A stretch of DNA of 64,000 nucleotides from Cichorium intybus (lineage: Eukaryota > Streptophyta > Magnoliopsida > Asterales > Asteraceae), in NCBI GenBank assembly GCA_023525715.1, contig CM042017.1, positions 74,789,666-74,853,665 of the forward strand. Reading direction: 5' to 3'. The position numbers and the translations under genes were made by a program. Shown piece after piece: positions 48,357 through 61,338 of this stretch; position 1 is the stretch's first letter; each line of letters opens with the position of its first letter. Under the pieces are notes generated by a model. That model searched no databases and was not told the DNA's origin. It saw nothing but the letters and a program-made list of their open reading frames with translations.

Positions 48357-50781
48357 CAAAGATCAAATGAGAACCAATATTTTCCTAAGAACCGGAGAAC
48401 TAAATCTGGGCCATTAGATCAAATTTTTTGATGGCCTAGATCAATTGTGGCATAATTCTAATTATAAGCAAATTTAAGGACATGATAGGTTTTTTAAATA
48501 TGCATAGAAGGGCAATTTAGGAATAAATATTTTGATCAGATCCCTAATTATATTCCAATCCCTACAAATCAGCGCTCTCTCTCTGTCCTCCAAATCGCTG
48601 CATCTCTCCATTCGTTATCACACTTCTCGCAACCTCACCTATTGATCGGAGATCGCCACACCCTCATAACGCCCTAGCCGCCGTCAAATAATTAGAAGAC
48701 CTCGCCGATCGAATCTAGTCATGGTTGGTTTTTCAGAAGAACTATTTCTTTCTCGTTATCTCACATCCATTCTCATTCCTAGGTTATATTTAATTCTAAT
48801 CAGGTTCTAATCAAGACTCTGAAGACCTCGTCGATCGATTGAGTGTGAGTTAGGAAGAAGCCGGAGTGAACAATGGTGGTCGGATTCTCCTTTTCTCCAT
48901 CCATAATCGAATCAACAGTCAAATGGTATTAAAATTCGTTTTTCTTTCTCGTTATCTCACATGCTGTGATCGATTACTAACCGGTCTTCCAAAAGAAATT
49001 ATCAGATGGAGATAGACTTGTTCAATTGGTACAAGAAATGTAACACAGCAAATCATTTGTGTCTGGAGATGGAACTTTATATGGGGCAAAGATTACAAAT
49101 GGCGGTTCTGGTGGGACCGTTTGTGTAATTGGTAGAAATTGTCTCAAAAGCATTGAACAAAATTCTTCAGGTAATCTACTAAGAGAGCGATGTACTTATT
49201 TGTTACATATTACAATCATGGGTGTACATTGCTATTATAGATAAAAGATGCACGTTGTTTATATTGGTGAACAGAATAAAGTAGGTTGCTATTTTTTGCA
49301 GGTTCAACAAAGATACAGAAATGCAACAAGTTATATGTCGTTTTCGATGAAGAAATGCAATAGCATATACATGTATATATACACACACACGTGTGTATAT
49401 ACATGTATATGCTATTGCATATGTGCATATATTCTTGTAAATATATGCGACATATAAGTGTGTGCATATATTTATTTGTGCGTATATCCTTCCAATTTGC
49501 ATAATCATACTGTCACTGGCTTCCTCGTCGTCAAGGTAAACTTAGGTTGACCGTATTGACTTTTATTTTTTGTCATTGTTCTAATTTGTAAAAAAGATTT
49601 AATAAAAGTGAACATGTACTCTATGGATGGGCTTCGTTTTTCATTTATATATGAGTTATAACATTGTACTTATGAATTTTTTTTTTTCTTTTTAAGACAA
49701 TATAAGTGCATATTTGCATATGTGCATATGTGCATATGTGCACATATTCACATATGTGTATTTGCATATGTGCGTATTTGCATATATGCGTATTTGTATA
49801 TATATATACATGAAAATACGCATACATATATGTGCATGTGTGAGTTATAGCAGTGTACTTATGGATTTCTTTTTCTATTTGTTTGTGTACATGTGGGCGT
49901 ATTTGCATATATGCATACATATATGTGCATATGTGTATATGCATGTGTATATGTGCACATGCATACATATATGTGTATATATATGTGTATATGTGTATAT
50001 ACATGTGTATATGTGCACATATGTGCAGATGTCTGTTCAAACGTATGTACACATATGCATATGTATATCAATTTGTTCATATACACACGTGTGCGTATTT
50101 GTATATATGCATAAATAGATGTGCATTGGTTCATATGTGTATATGCATGTATGTATTTATTTTAATGTTTTTGAATATACATTTATATTAGTTTTTATTA
50201 ATGTTTTGTAGATTTTGAAGAATTTGTCAATCAAATTGAAGAATTGAAAAATGACAAACTAAAAAATGAAGATATCATGAAATTTTTGTTGTTATTTATA
50301 TTTTTTGTATGTATTGTTCATTACTTTTAATAAATTTTTGTGTATCATTCAAAACAGTTGTGAATTATTGTTTTTAATAAATCGATTTTTTGTTGTTTGC
50401 ATTCATAAAAGAATATGTATATATGAATTTCGAAAATATGCATATATATGCACCTACAAATAAATAAATTTATGTGCATATATACACCTGCAAATATGTA
50501 TATATGCACCTACGAAAACATGCATATATGCACCTGCGAAAATTTGAACATCTGAAAACGAAAATTAGATTTATAAAAACAAAATTTTGTTTTTTTTTGA
50601 AATTTGAATATTCAAATTTAATAGCCTTAATTTTAGGAGATGATTATTGTTGTTGCTAAAAATAAAAAAAAATCAGTATTAAATGAGATTTGTTAAATGA
50701 CTATCATGCCCTTTTATGATTAAATCAATCAGAAAGAGTTCTCTAGTTATCATGAAAATATTGGTTCTCATTTGATCCTGA

Positions 50782-50782
<1 letters not shown>
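48356..50782. mobile_element. 2.4-kb TIR element bounded by (TA)n arrays
   Basis: A perfect 24-bp inverted repeat (48361-48384 and 50754-50777, gatcaaatgagaaccaatat...) lies just inside two TA arrays, followed by partly inverted aaccggagaact/agagttctct motifs. The interior has a UTR-like CT-rich block (48560-48720) and a region of TGCATA repeats (49370-50180), but no transposase and no convincing protein. Superfamily is uncertain. Confidence 0.7.
49370..50180. repeat. Alternating TGCATA/TATGTG low-complexity region
   Basis: Long runs of gcatatgtgcatat, tatacatgtgtat and cacacacgtgtg, mostly alternating purine-pyrimidine, with several perfect palindromes such as the arms around cacacacgtgtg (49382-49396). 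Frames that stay open here give only Tyr/Ile/Cys/Met/His repeats and are not counted as genes. Confidence 0.85.
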
Positions 50783-50846
<64 letters not shown>

Positions 50847-50848
50847 AA
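50783..50848. repeat. (TA)n then (GA)n microsatellite
   Basis: About 48 bp of TA followed by GA. Confidence 0.98.
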
Positions 50849-51061
50849 GGAGAGAGTGGAGAGATTTTAGGAGTTGTTAAAAATAGTGAAAGATGTAGTG
50901 ACCAAAATACCATTTTCATCTTATAAAATTTGCACTCTAAACCCATTACATTAATAAATTGATAATAATTGCACAACATCCTAAGCCTTTGATCTATCAA
51001 TTTGAATGGATGAGATATGTTCTCATGGTCTTAACCTTTTATTTGGCCTCAATTGATCCTT

Positions 51062-51067
<6 letters not shown>

Positions 51068-51141
<74 letters not shown>
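51068..51141. repeat. (TA)n microsatellite
   Basis: About 74 bp of TA. Confidence 0.98.
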
Positions 51142-51144
<3 letters not shown>

Positions 51145-52372
51145 ATACAATAGCATATATCTCTTACTCAAGTACTAGAAATTACTCACCTTAGGTTGGT
51201 TTGGAACGTGTTTTCCCCAGGTTTCTCATATCTGCCTCCTTCCTATATGGTCCAACTGTGATATAACATCACAGATTAAATCTCAAACATCCTCACACAT
51301 TCCAAATGTCAAACTCAACAAAAGAGGCAAGAAAAGCAATCAACATCACATAGCGACGCTATCACTAAGGATAGCGTCGCTGTCCTTGTTACACATCTCC
51401 TTTTCACAACTTAATGGTTTCAACCATGAAAGCTCATAATTTATCACACAAAAGGACAATGAAAGTACTCTACCATCATATACTAACATCATATACAACG
51501 AAAGCTACTCAATTTTGTGAATTAAGACACTTAGGGTTCCAAAAAGCCTAAAACTCAATCAAAACCACATACCTCTTGAATTTAAGGATCAACAACACAT
51601 TCTTGATGTTAGACTCGAGTTCCTTAGGCCTCTATACGTGATTCCTCGGTCAATATGGTGTTATTTTTGCTCAATCGCAATTGTGAAGGGAATTTGGGTG
51701 TTTTTTACTCGAAATGAAGGTTTACAAGCTAAGTACCCAATTTGATACGCGATAATAGCGGCACTATCCTCATAAAATAGCGTCGCTATCTTGCCTGGTC
51801 AGCACTATTTCCACAAATTTCCATTATAACACCCTGACATCTCAAAATTATACCCAACAAATTCAAAATCACCAATAATACATAAGAAAATACTTCAACC
51901 TCTTTTTACACATCAACAACTCAAAATGCGAAGGCAATCACAAATGATCGTCATTCCTCCACTTCAAGCAACCCACAACTAAAACCACATTAGCTATAAG
52001 GTAACAACTCCACTTGATTTTCCAAGCATCTCTAGAAGAAAAACGGGTCTCACATTAGGAAACTAGTTAAAGTTGGATAATGGGACAAGAATATATTCTT
52101 ACATGATAACGTTAAGTTTAAAACACAAGCAATTTAGCGAAGAAAACAATGGAATGGAAATATGAATTCCATCATATAAAGAAAAGACTAAAACTAGACA
52201 GTTTTAGTAAATTGTTAAATTGGTCGAGATAAGCAAACGAGAATATTTGGAATGGAATTATGAATTCCTTTAATTGATTCCAAATTAATTCTAAATTAAT
52301 TTATCAATTAATTTACTGATTCAGTTTCTTATTAATTTATTTCTCAATAAATTAATAAACTAATCATCCTTT
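51142..52372 (-). repeat. LTR-like DNA with odd palindromes
   Basis: Contains ttactcaccttagg (51174-51188, reverse of the ag/gtgagt motif found in the other LTRs) and palindromes atagcg-a-cgctat (51350-51362) and atagcg-t-cgctat (51778-51790) with two degenerate ones nearby. This looks like part of another minus-oriented gypsy LTR, truncated at the TA array. The ends are not certain. Confidence 0.45.
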
Positions 52373-52650
52373 TGTAACAGCCCGATTTCATAAAGCCTTG
52401 TATTGCTATGCTTTTAACATAGTTATCAAACTTCATGTCTATAAGACATGAATATCAAAAATACAATCCAACAAAAAGATTTGGTTTGCAAGTTTACAAC
52501 CATGGGCGTTACAAATTTATACCAAAACAAACCATAACAAGCAGAGAAGGGATTTAAACCATAAAATATAAAGTTAGAGGCTATCTTAAACTCCGCTCCG
52601 CCTAAGTCACCCACAAGCATATCCAACATATCATTCCTTATTCCTACACT

Positions 52651-53290
52651 TGTAAACCTGAACTTGGGATACATGGCATAAATATAGAATACGCAATACA
52701 AAGACATCTCGTGAGATACATGGGTTTTAGACTCGAAGCATTTGTAAACATAACACATATCATTTTCAAAACCTTTGTAATCAAATCATGTGTTGACACT
52801 TACTGTCACATAATTCATAAACAAATCATGTCGTAATACTTGTTGCAAAAATCTTTACCATTGAACCATATCATCATTTTTGCTTGAAAAGCCTTTTTCA
52901 TAAAAACTTTACATAAAACATTGTCAACATAAAACATCATTACTTTACTTCATTAATATTTGTTCACCTTTGTAAACCTGAACCTGGGATAAATGACATA
53001 AATATAGAATACGCAAGACGAAGACATCTCGTGAGATACATGAGTTTTAGACTCGAAGCATTTGTAAACATAACACATATCATTTTCAAAACCTTTGTAA
53101 TCAAGTCATGTGTTGACACTTACTGTCACATAATTCATAAACAAATCATGTCGTAATACTTGTTGCAAAAATCTTTACCATTGAACCATATCATCATTTT
53201 TGCTTGAAAAGCCTTTTTCAAAAAAACTTTATATGAAACCTTGTCAACATAAAACATCATTACTTTACTTCATTTATATTCGTTCACCTT
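52651..53290. repeat. 320-bp tandem duplication in the Gypsy-E LTR
   Basis: Copies start tgtaaacctgaac at 52651 and 52971 and differ by a few bases. Each contains the reverse of the conserved hairpin block (gacatctcgtgagatacatg). Confidence 0.92.
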
Positions 53291-53503
53291 TGGATTTTTA
53301 TAAACCTTGTCAACATTGCCTCTACTTGCTTATGCGCACTCTTTATTTTAACCGTCGGTCAGTGATCTCGTTTCGCCTGAAAACCACGCTGGCAACGGCG
53401 TTTCTTCGACTTGGTCTCACTGTCGTCGATAGCTACTGCGATGGCAACCTTCCCTTGCTCGTACTTCACTTCTAACTCGCTGTCTTGCTCCCTCCTTCGC
53501 GAT

Positions 53504-53542
53504 TTCACGCACACAATCAGAGATGATTGTGTGTGCGTGAAT
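53504..53542. repeat. Perfect hairpin in the Gypsy-E LTR
   Basis: cacgcacacaatc is followed after agagat by its reverse complement gattgtgtgtgcgtg (one extra base pair slip). A strong stem-loop of 13-15 bp. Confidence 0.8.
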
Positions 53543-53806
53543 GCTTCTATCGCTCCAGCCCTTTTCCCGAGCTCCTTTCTCTTTTTTCTGATTTTTGGCG
53601 TGTTTTGAGAAGAAAGCGTAGCCCACAGGAATAAAAGGGAACCGGTGGCTGATTTTAAAGAAGAAAAGACAAAACTGCCCGCCCTTTCCAAACCCAGTAA
53701 AATTTTTGACTTTTTCTCCTTATTTTTCCTCAAATTTACATGGGCATAACTTCTTCATACAATATCCAAAATTTGCAAACTGTATATCTTTAGAAAGGTG
53801 GGATTA

Positions 53807-53921
53807 CTATGCAGTTATTGTGGTCAAAAATCAAATAGCGGTAATATACCGAGATTTAAAAAAGCGGTTATCGCGGTGGGATAGCGTTGAGATAGCGGTT
53901 TTTTATATTACGTAGAAATTA

Positions 53922-54013
<92 letters not shown>

Positions 54014-54668
54014 CACACATATACTATGTAGAATTAATATCACAAAAAATTTATATGGAACTCGTAGCATAAAATATATGGTAGTGTCATAGTGTCAAAC
54101 ATAATTGATTACAATCCACAGGTTTGGCATCAGAGTCAACATCGTCTAAGACATTCACTTCTCCATCTAGGTCATCAACAACATCAAGATCTTCCACTTG
54201 ATCTCTAATCTCATAATCATCGTCTCTATAACGCTCCCTTTTGCTCCTAGTACTTGGACCTGTGTCTACATTTGTCTACATTTCCTCCCCTTGCTCTCAC
54301 AGCCGACCAAAGAAGACCATCCTTTTCATTCACAAAGTCTTGAAGCTCATCCTCCATCGGTATCGTCCACTCATCATTTTCCTCCACGTCTCTCAGTAAA
54401 ATATGATGGATTTTACTCCTAGTACTTGGACAGTTGGCCCCGTGTCTAGTCTATGTTTGATCGACTGGGCCCGAAATAAATAGCCCAAAATGTCATTTTA
54501 GAAAATAGCTGTATTTCACCACAATAACGCAATCGATATAGCGGTCAAATTGCGGTAAATCTCGGTGCAAATCTCAGTTCCGCAATTCCCAACCGCTATT
54601 TTATCTAGGGCCGAGAACCGCTATCTCACTGAGATCTCACCGAGATCTCGGTGCTATTGACTGTATAG
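53807..54668 (-). mobile_element. Non-autonomous hAT element, copy B (empty-site copy)
   Basis: 862 bp, inverted relative to copy A and highly similar along its length, including the TIRs (ctatgcagttattg ... tgactgtatag), subterminal accgc motifs and transposase tail (about 54086-54440, minus). It lacks the Gypsy-D solo LTR: one tagcg lies at that position (about 54625). The flanks ggtgggat(ta) and ggtggaaa are a poor 8-bp match, suggesting an older insertion. Confidence 0.9.
53926..54010. repeat. (TA)n inside hAT copy B
   Basis: About 85 bp of TA, longer than the 65 bp in copy A. Confidence 0.97.
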
Positions 54669-55179
54669 GGTGGAAATGAGCTTTACAACTTACCCCTACT
54701 GAATTAAGTTTGATTCTTAATAGATTTTCCGTTATCAACCCATGAAAATGACTATTTGGTCATTTTTGTCACTTTTGGGCCATTTTGAAACTTTCATAAC
54801 TTGTTCGTTACAACTCCAAATGGCCTGAATATTTTTCCTATATTTTTGGCATCTCAAATATTACCAAATTCACATTAAGTACTTTCTCTCAATTCCTTTT
54901 ATATTTCAAGATATAAAACTTTCAAACATAAACCCTATAATTCTTTCCTTTATGCGATTTTATTTCTACTTGGGTTCATATTCTACTATTATTTTGCTAG
55001 AGTTACTTTCTTAATACTATGAAGCTATTATGATAAGTCTATGCACATATAAAATATTAGATTTATCAAAAGACCAAATTGTCATCATAACATAATATTC
55101 ATTTAACTTGACATTAAGGTTTACATTCTACTTAATTAAGTTCATATAAATAAAGAGACTTTCTAGTTGTCACAATTAC

Positions 55180-57390
55180 CTTCCCTTAAGCGGATTCCGT
55201 CCTCGGAATTGAATTGTAATCCACAAGATTGGGGTACCTCTTCATCATTTCGTCTTTCGTTTCCCAAGTAAAGTTGGCACCAAGGTAATGCTTCCATTTG
55301 ACCAAAAACTAACTCAATTTCCTTATTCCTTAACTTCTTAGTCTTGAGTTCCAAAATAGATTCAAGTTCTTCTACCAACCTCTTGTTATCATTAACCTTC
55401 AATTCCTTCCAAGGAATTGTCAATTCCTCCTTTCCAAAGTACTTTTAACTCATGTGAAAAGTATCATAAATACCTTGAAGCTCTTGTGGTAGTTCCAATT
55501 TGAAAGCTTGTGTACCAACAACCTTTGAGATTTTAAAAGGGCCAACATATCGCATACTCAACTTGCCCCTTTTTCCAAACCTCATCACTCCTGTCCAGGG
55601 TGAAACCTTCAGTATTACTAGGTCCCTTACCTTTAAGTCATAAGGTCTTTGCTTTAAGCTTACGTAGCTTATTTGTCGGCCTTGAGCCTTTTCATATTAG
55701 CTAGTATTACCTTGATCTTTTTGTTGGTGACTTTAACGATGTCGGGACCTATAAGTATATTCTCCCCTGCTTGAAGCCAACATAGGGAAGTTCTACACTT
55801 CCTTCCATACAACACCTCAAAATGCAGTATTCTAATGCTTGAGTGATGACTACTATTGTAAGAGAATTCAACTAATGGTAAATAGTCATCTCATCTCCCC
55901 CCAAAATCAATTACACATGCTCGAAGCATGTCTTCCAATGTTTGAATAATTCTTTTGCTTTGGCAATCAGTTTAGGGGTGATGTGCTATACTCAAGTGTA
56001 GTTTTGTCCCCAACGCTTCTTGCATTGAATGCCAAAATCTTGCAGTGAACCTAGCATCTCTATCTGACACTATGGTTAATGGTATACCATAAAGTCTCAC
56101 AACTTCATCCACATAGATCCTAACAAGTTTTTCTAAAGGAGTAGTTTTCTTAATAGCAAGGAATAGTGCACTTTTGGTTAATCAGTCAACAATGACCCAT
56201 ATGGCATCATGCCCTTTGCTTGTTCTTGGCAAACCCATAACAAAGTCCTTGGTAACATCATCCAATTTTCCAATTGGGATCTGAAGCGATTGTGTCTTTC
56301 CGTACGGTACTTGGTGCTCTGCCTTGACTTGAGCACAAGTAGAACATTTGGAGATGTACTTCACTACTCTTGGCTTCATTCCGGGCCACCGAAATTGTTT
56401 TCGTAAGTCCCGATAAGTCTTAGTTCCTTCTGGATGGATGGAATACTTGGATTTGTGGGAATCATCCAGGACTAACTTCCGCATTCCTCCATGCTTATGG
56501 ACCCAAATTCGTCCATTGTGGATTATCAACCCTTGAGTGTTCGATTCAAACTCAATCTTCCTTCCATGTTTTTCTTTCTTAACATTTTCCTCCTTTAGGG
56601 AATCATTCTATGCTTCTTTAATCTTTTGAATTAAGCTTGAAACCACCTCAATTCTCATGGACCTTCCTTCAACGATTCTTTCACGGGCCTTTCGAATTAA
56701 GGCAACGGCCACAACATTGGCTTTCCCTCCATGGTAAATAATTTCAAAGTCTTAATCATTAATGAGTTCTATCCACTGACTTTGCCTCATATTTGACTCT
56801 TTTTGGGTAAAAATATTTTGAAGGCTTTTATGGTCCGTGTACAACTTGCATTTTGGTCCCATATAGATAGTGTCTCCAAATATTGAGAGCAAAAACAATT
56901 GCAGCTAATTCTAAGTCGTGAGTGGCGTAACAGGTTTCCGCATCCTTCAATTGTCTTGAAGCGTAAGCGATGACCTTGCCTCGTTGCATAAGTACACAGC
57001 CAAAGCCCTTTAACGGATGCATCATTATACACTACAAAATCATCCATGCCTTCTGATAGGGACACCACAGAAGCTTCACATAATTTATTCTTCAATGTCT
57101 CAAAGGCCTCTTGTTGCTTATTGTCCCATACAAACTTCACATATTTCCTTGTTAGTTGAGTTAACAGTACCGCTATTTTTGGATAAATCTTTAATAAACC
57201 ATCGATAATAACCGGCCAACCCAAGGAAGCTCCTAACTTTAGTAGGAGTTTTTGGGGGCTCCCATTTCATGACTGCCTCGATCTTTGAGGGGTCAACCTT
57301 GATCCCCTCAATTGAAACAATATGGCCTAAGAATTGAACTTCTCGCAGCCAGAAGTCGTACTTTGAAAACTTAGCATTCAATTTCTCATC
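55180..57390 (-). pseudogene. Gypsy-E polyprotein remnant (RT thumb to chromodomain)
   Basis: Pieces in order on the minus strand: RT thumb (57381-57118; VQFLGHIVSIEGIKVDPSKI, SFLGLAGYYRWFI), RNase H (57025-56828; MQRGKVIAYASRQLKD, ATHDLELAAIVFAL), integrase zinc-binding part (56529-56182; HKSKYSIHPEGTKTYRDL ... CAQVKAEHQ), then decayed integrase core and chromodomain region (to 55163). Reading frame changes and stops occur throughout, so no protein can be made. Motifs are close to those of Gypsy-A. Confidence 0.85.
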
Positions 57391-57860
57391 TTAAGTTTGA
57401 TTCTTAATAGATTTTCCGTTATCAACCCATGAAAATGACTCTTTGGTCATTTTTGTCACTTTTGGGCCATTTTGAAACCTTCATAACTCGTTCGTTACAA
57501 CTCCAAATGCCCTGAATCTTTTTCCTATATTTTTTTATCTAAAATATTACCAAATTCACCTTGAGGACTCTTTCTCAATTCCTTATAGATTTCAAGATAT
57601 AAAATTTTCAAACATAAACCCTATAATTCTTTCCTTTATGTGATTTTATTTCTACCCGGGTTCATATGCTACTATTATTTTGCTAGAGTTACTATCTTAA
57701 TACTATGAAGCTATTATGATAAGTCTATACACATATAAAATATTAGATTTATCAAAAGACCAAAATGTCATCATAACATAATATTCATTTAACTTGACAT
57801 TAAGGTTTCCATTCTACTTAATTAAGTTCACATAAATCAAGAAAGTTTCTAGTTGTCACA
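57391..57860 (-). repeat. Gypsy-E 5' LTR remnant
   Basis: 470 bp matching 54703-55174. Truncated where it joins the RT fragment. Confidence 0.85.
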
Positions 57861-57926
57861 TTTTCATATTTTCTGACTATGTTTGTTTTTCTGGGTCATG
57901 AGGGCAACCCAAAAGGACCATGTTAT

Positions 57927-58718
57927 TGTTAGAAATATTACCACTAGTTGATGACCTTAGACACTAATTCCAACATGTATTATGTGTTATACTATAAGTA
58001 TATGTGTGCATTCATGAAAATATCCTTATGATGCATTTAAGATGAGTTTGAATTAATGATGATGAAAAGGTGTTAGAAAGATGATTTCCCAACTAAAAAA
58101 GATGAAATGATATTTTGAAACTAATGTTGCATCCTACTTGTGCATTATGTTTGTATTTAGGATGAGAGTTTGAGATGGTCACTCATATCCATATGGAACT
58201 TGACTAAAGATGAAAGATGAATGGTGTTGTGGTTATATTTTTAGATAATCACCACTTGCCCGTGTAGAGACTAGCTACCCCATGTATGGGGCTTGTGTGG
58301 TGGTTCCCAAGCTCCTAGTTACAATGGAAGGGTATGTTGTACCTTCAAAACCAACCCAAGGGTATGTTGTACCTGTTAGTTCTATATGCTCAAGGATGAT
58401 CATAAAATGATATTACTAGTAATACATGATCCTATAGGGTCACACCAACAACAAGTTTGACACCAATTGATCATTTAGAACGTTAAATTTGATTTAACGT
58501 CAAATGATACTAAACTTGCAATTTAATCTTGTAGGTTATTATTATTTAAGGTAAATAATAATAACTACAAAAATTAAAGGTTGATTAGTAATTCATATGT
58601 GATGAATTAATTAAGTGTAACAATTAGATTGTTTAAATTGTTAAACGATTTAATTGATTTATAAGTAAGCCTTTTATTTAATTTAATTGGTAAATTAAAT
58701 AAAAAATATATATATTGT

Positions 58719-58752
<34 letters not shown>

Positions 58753-59454
58753 ATTATACAATTAAGATTGTATATTTAGATGGTTTATTTATATATAAGA
58801 TTATGGGTTAAATGTTATCCCATTTAAGAAATAAGAAGATGTATTATTTATAAGCTTATAATTATATAAGTTTTATAAATAATAAAACCAACTAGCACTA
58901 CAATTGATCATCCATAATTTAAGCCATGATGGGAGACATAAAAACATGCATGAGTTGTTAAACTAGTGGAAGATGCTAGCTTTTGATTATTGAAATCACA
59001 TGGGTCTTTCCTTTCCAACTAATGCATGTGCCTTCTCTTTTTGGTGGGTTAAAATGGCCGATCATTGTTTGAGTTAGAGTACATCTTTTGCATCTTAAAA
59101 TTCAGCCAATGATTCTCCCAAAATGACTAAGCAAAAACGTTTTTGCTAAGAAGAAGAAAGGAGAAGAAAAGGGTTTTCATCTTGCAAGTTGTGGAACTAG
59201 CATTCAAGTGTGTTCAAGCTTGTGGTGGATCAACTATAGAGGGATTCTAATTTGATTCCTAGCTATCAAAATCATCCAAACCAAACCAAGAACAAAAGGT
59301 TATGATCTTGAACTTAATCTATGTTTGTTCTTCATCTTATCTCTACATGCATGTAGCATGATCCTCTTGAAAATGGAATTCGTGTTCATGATTTTATGCT
59401 TCCGTTGCAAACTCTAGTTTTTGAAACTAACTACATGAACCTTGATTTCCAACA
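57927..59454 (+). repeat. Copia 5' LTR
   Basis: About 1,528 bp from tgttagaaatatt to gatttccaaca, with inverted ends tgtt/aaca. It contains an internal TA-rich run near 58705-58755. The right end is fixed by the PBS; the left end is by terminal motif only. Confidence 0.75.
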
Positions 59455-59456
59455 AT

Positions 59457-59470
59457 TGGTATCAGAGCCA
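59457..59470 (+). other. Copia primer binding site
   Basis: tggtatcagagcca, tRNA-iMet type, two bases after the LTR. Confidence 0.88.
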
Positions 59471-59474
59471 TGGC

Positions 59475-61335
59475 TATATTGCATGTTTAGATAATAAGTT
59501 TATTTGGATAAACTTGGTTTTTGGAAGCCATGAATGTTCATCTTCTTGAATGAAAGTTTCATGCATGGCTTCTTTGGCAACATGCAAGTAGATTATCTAT
59601 GATTTTATGTAACCAACTATATCTTATGTATGCATGCTTTTGGTTACATAAATTGTTGCCTTAGAAAAACAAAGTGTTGATTTTCTTATGATTTTATGTG
59701 ATAAAATGGTGCATAAACAAGCCAAGGACCATATGATGCATGTTTTGTGTTTGTGTTCGATATGGTTGTAATCTATTCATTTATTCAAATGGTTTGTAAT
59801 AATAATTAGTTATTTCCTTCTTAATATTCATTTTGTAAATATTAGAATAGTTGTATTTTATTTATTTCACAAAATGTAACAAGAGAAGGAAGTAAAAGAC
59901 CAAGAGAAGATTGCACCCAACAGCAGCACTTTCTGAAGTGCTGCTGTCCAGATTTCGAAAATTTTAGAAAGTGTTTTTAAAATTCATATCTTGGTTATTT
60001 TGTGATATACTTGTTGGTAACTTTAATATCTAGTATATACATTAAGTTTCAACAAGTATTAGCATCAATATAGCCAAGAATGAATTGAAAAATGCAACAA
60101 AAAACCACATTTTTCTTCTTGCTGCCCCTGAATTTCGAAAATTTTGAGGGCCCAAGAATAAAATCGTAACTCACTCCGTGATGTCTATAAATGGAGGTTC
60201 AAGTGTCATTTGATGATATAAGAAGCTTGGCAAAATTGTAGCCAAAGCGCAGATCATTTGGTTGAGTTTTTGTCACTCTTTTTGTCCCTAGGTTTGACTT
60301 GATATTTCATGTGTGGCTCACATGAAATATCAAACTAGTTGGCTTGTGTTTATGCACCCATGCATGCTTGTGATGATTGAATGTTTTATTATGTTATGTT
60401 GTGGATGAAAATAAGATTTTGCATGCTAGACAACCTAGATAATTAAACATAATCATCAAGGAGTTTGTATTTTCAAAAGTTGACAATTAAAACATAAGAT
60501 GTGATAAAATTGGTTTTATTAAAATGGGTTTTGTTTTAAAACCTATTAAGTCAAGTTTTGAAAATGATTGAAACAAGAAATAAAATGGAGATTTTATAAA
60601 CTCTTACAAACTCCAATCCTAAGTAATAATGGTAATTATTTAGGATTATAAATTGGTTCTAATATATGTGATCAAACTCAAACTTAATATTGGATATTAA
60701 TTGTAATCTTGACCACAAACAAAGAATCAATAAAATGGAGATTTTATGATTTAGGAACCAATTAACAAAATAAGATTTAATGGTACCATGTTCATTGGAT
60801 GCATGCAATCTACATGATACCATATGTTTTTCAAAATTAGAATTGTAAAACATTCAAATCCCTTATGAAATACGAATCTATGCCGTCCTTCTTAAAGACA
60901 CTCATGTATCACTTGTATTTCCTTGTGGGATAAAGGATACCTAACCACTTGGAGTCTCCTTGTGATACAAGAAGTAGTTTTGCAATATTGATGGGATAAA
61001 GGACACCTAACCATTAATAGTTGTCAAAACTACACGTCCGTTTAAGTAGGATGATTCGTTTGGAAATCTCTTGTGATAAAGGTCACCTAAGCATTAGAAA
61101 TCCAAGGCATAGATGGGATCAAACATGCCAAACTTATAAATGTTATAATGGGATCCCATAACTCTAGAAATTATATTTGGATATAATTGGTAAACGTTAC
61201 CTACCTTGTTGATTCGAATAGGCGGGATAAAGGATACCTAACCACTTATTCGTGATGCAACTTGGATTCTAGACCTTAATTAATTAAAGTTTATGAAACA
61301 AGAAAGGGTATTAATTATTAAGGACTTAATATCAT
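59475..61335 (+). other. Copia leader with repeated gggataaagg units
   Basis: About 1.9 kb without a coding frame. From 60920 to 61250 four units built on gataaaggayacctaaccact (near 60930, 60992, 61072 and 61225) recur with variable spacing, each followed by a different short tail. Confidence 0.6.
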
Positions 61336-61338
61336 AAT

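Larger units (their letters stand above)
52373..57860 (-). mobile_element. Gypsy-E: decayed Ty3/gypsy chromovirus related to Gypsy-A
   Basis: The 3' LTR runs from 55174 down to about 52373 (tgtaacagcccg) and is interrupted by hAT copy B. The 5' LTR is a 470-bp remnant (57391-57860). The two share from ttaagtttgattcttaatag to ctagttgtcaca. Between them lies a decayed polyprotein covering RT thumb to chromodomain. Gag, protease, most of RT and the rest of the 5' LTR are deleted at the 57390/57391 junction. I find no matching target duplication (ccttt and ttttc). Confidence 0.8.

Noticed and set aside
49645..50191. Several overlapping frames of 70-135 residues on both strands
   Set aside because: All are low-complexity readings of TGCATA repeats (Tyr/Ile/Cys/His/Met).
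53411..53733. Overlapping frames of 65-124 residues around 53.4-53.7 kb
   Set aside because: G+C-richer part of the Gypsy-E LTR; frames on both strands overlap and carry no domain.
60920..61250. Possible direct repeats with spacers
   Set aside because: Only four degenerate units with irregular spacing inside a copia leader; not a CRISPR array.
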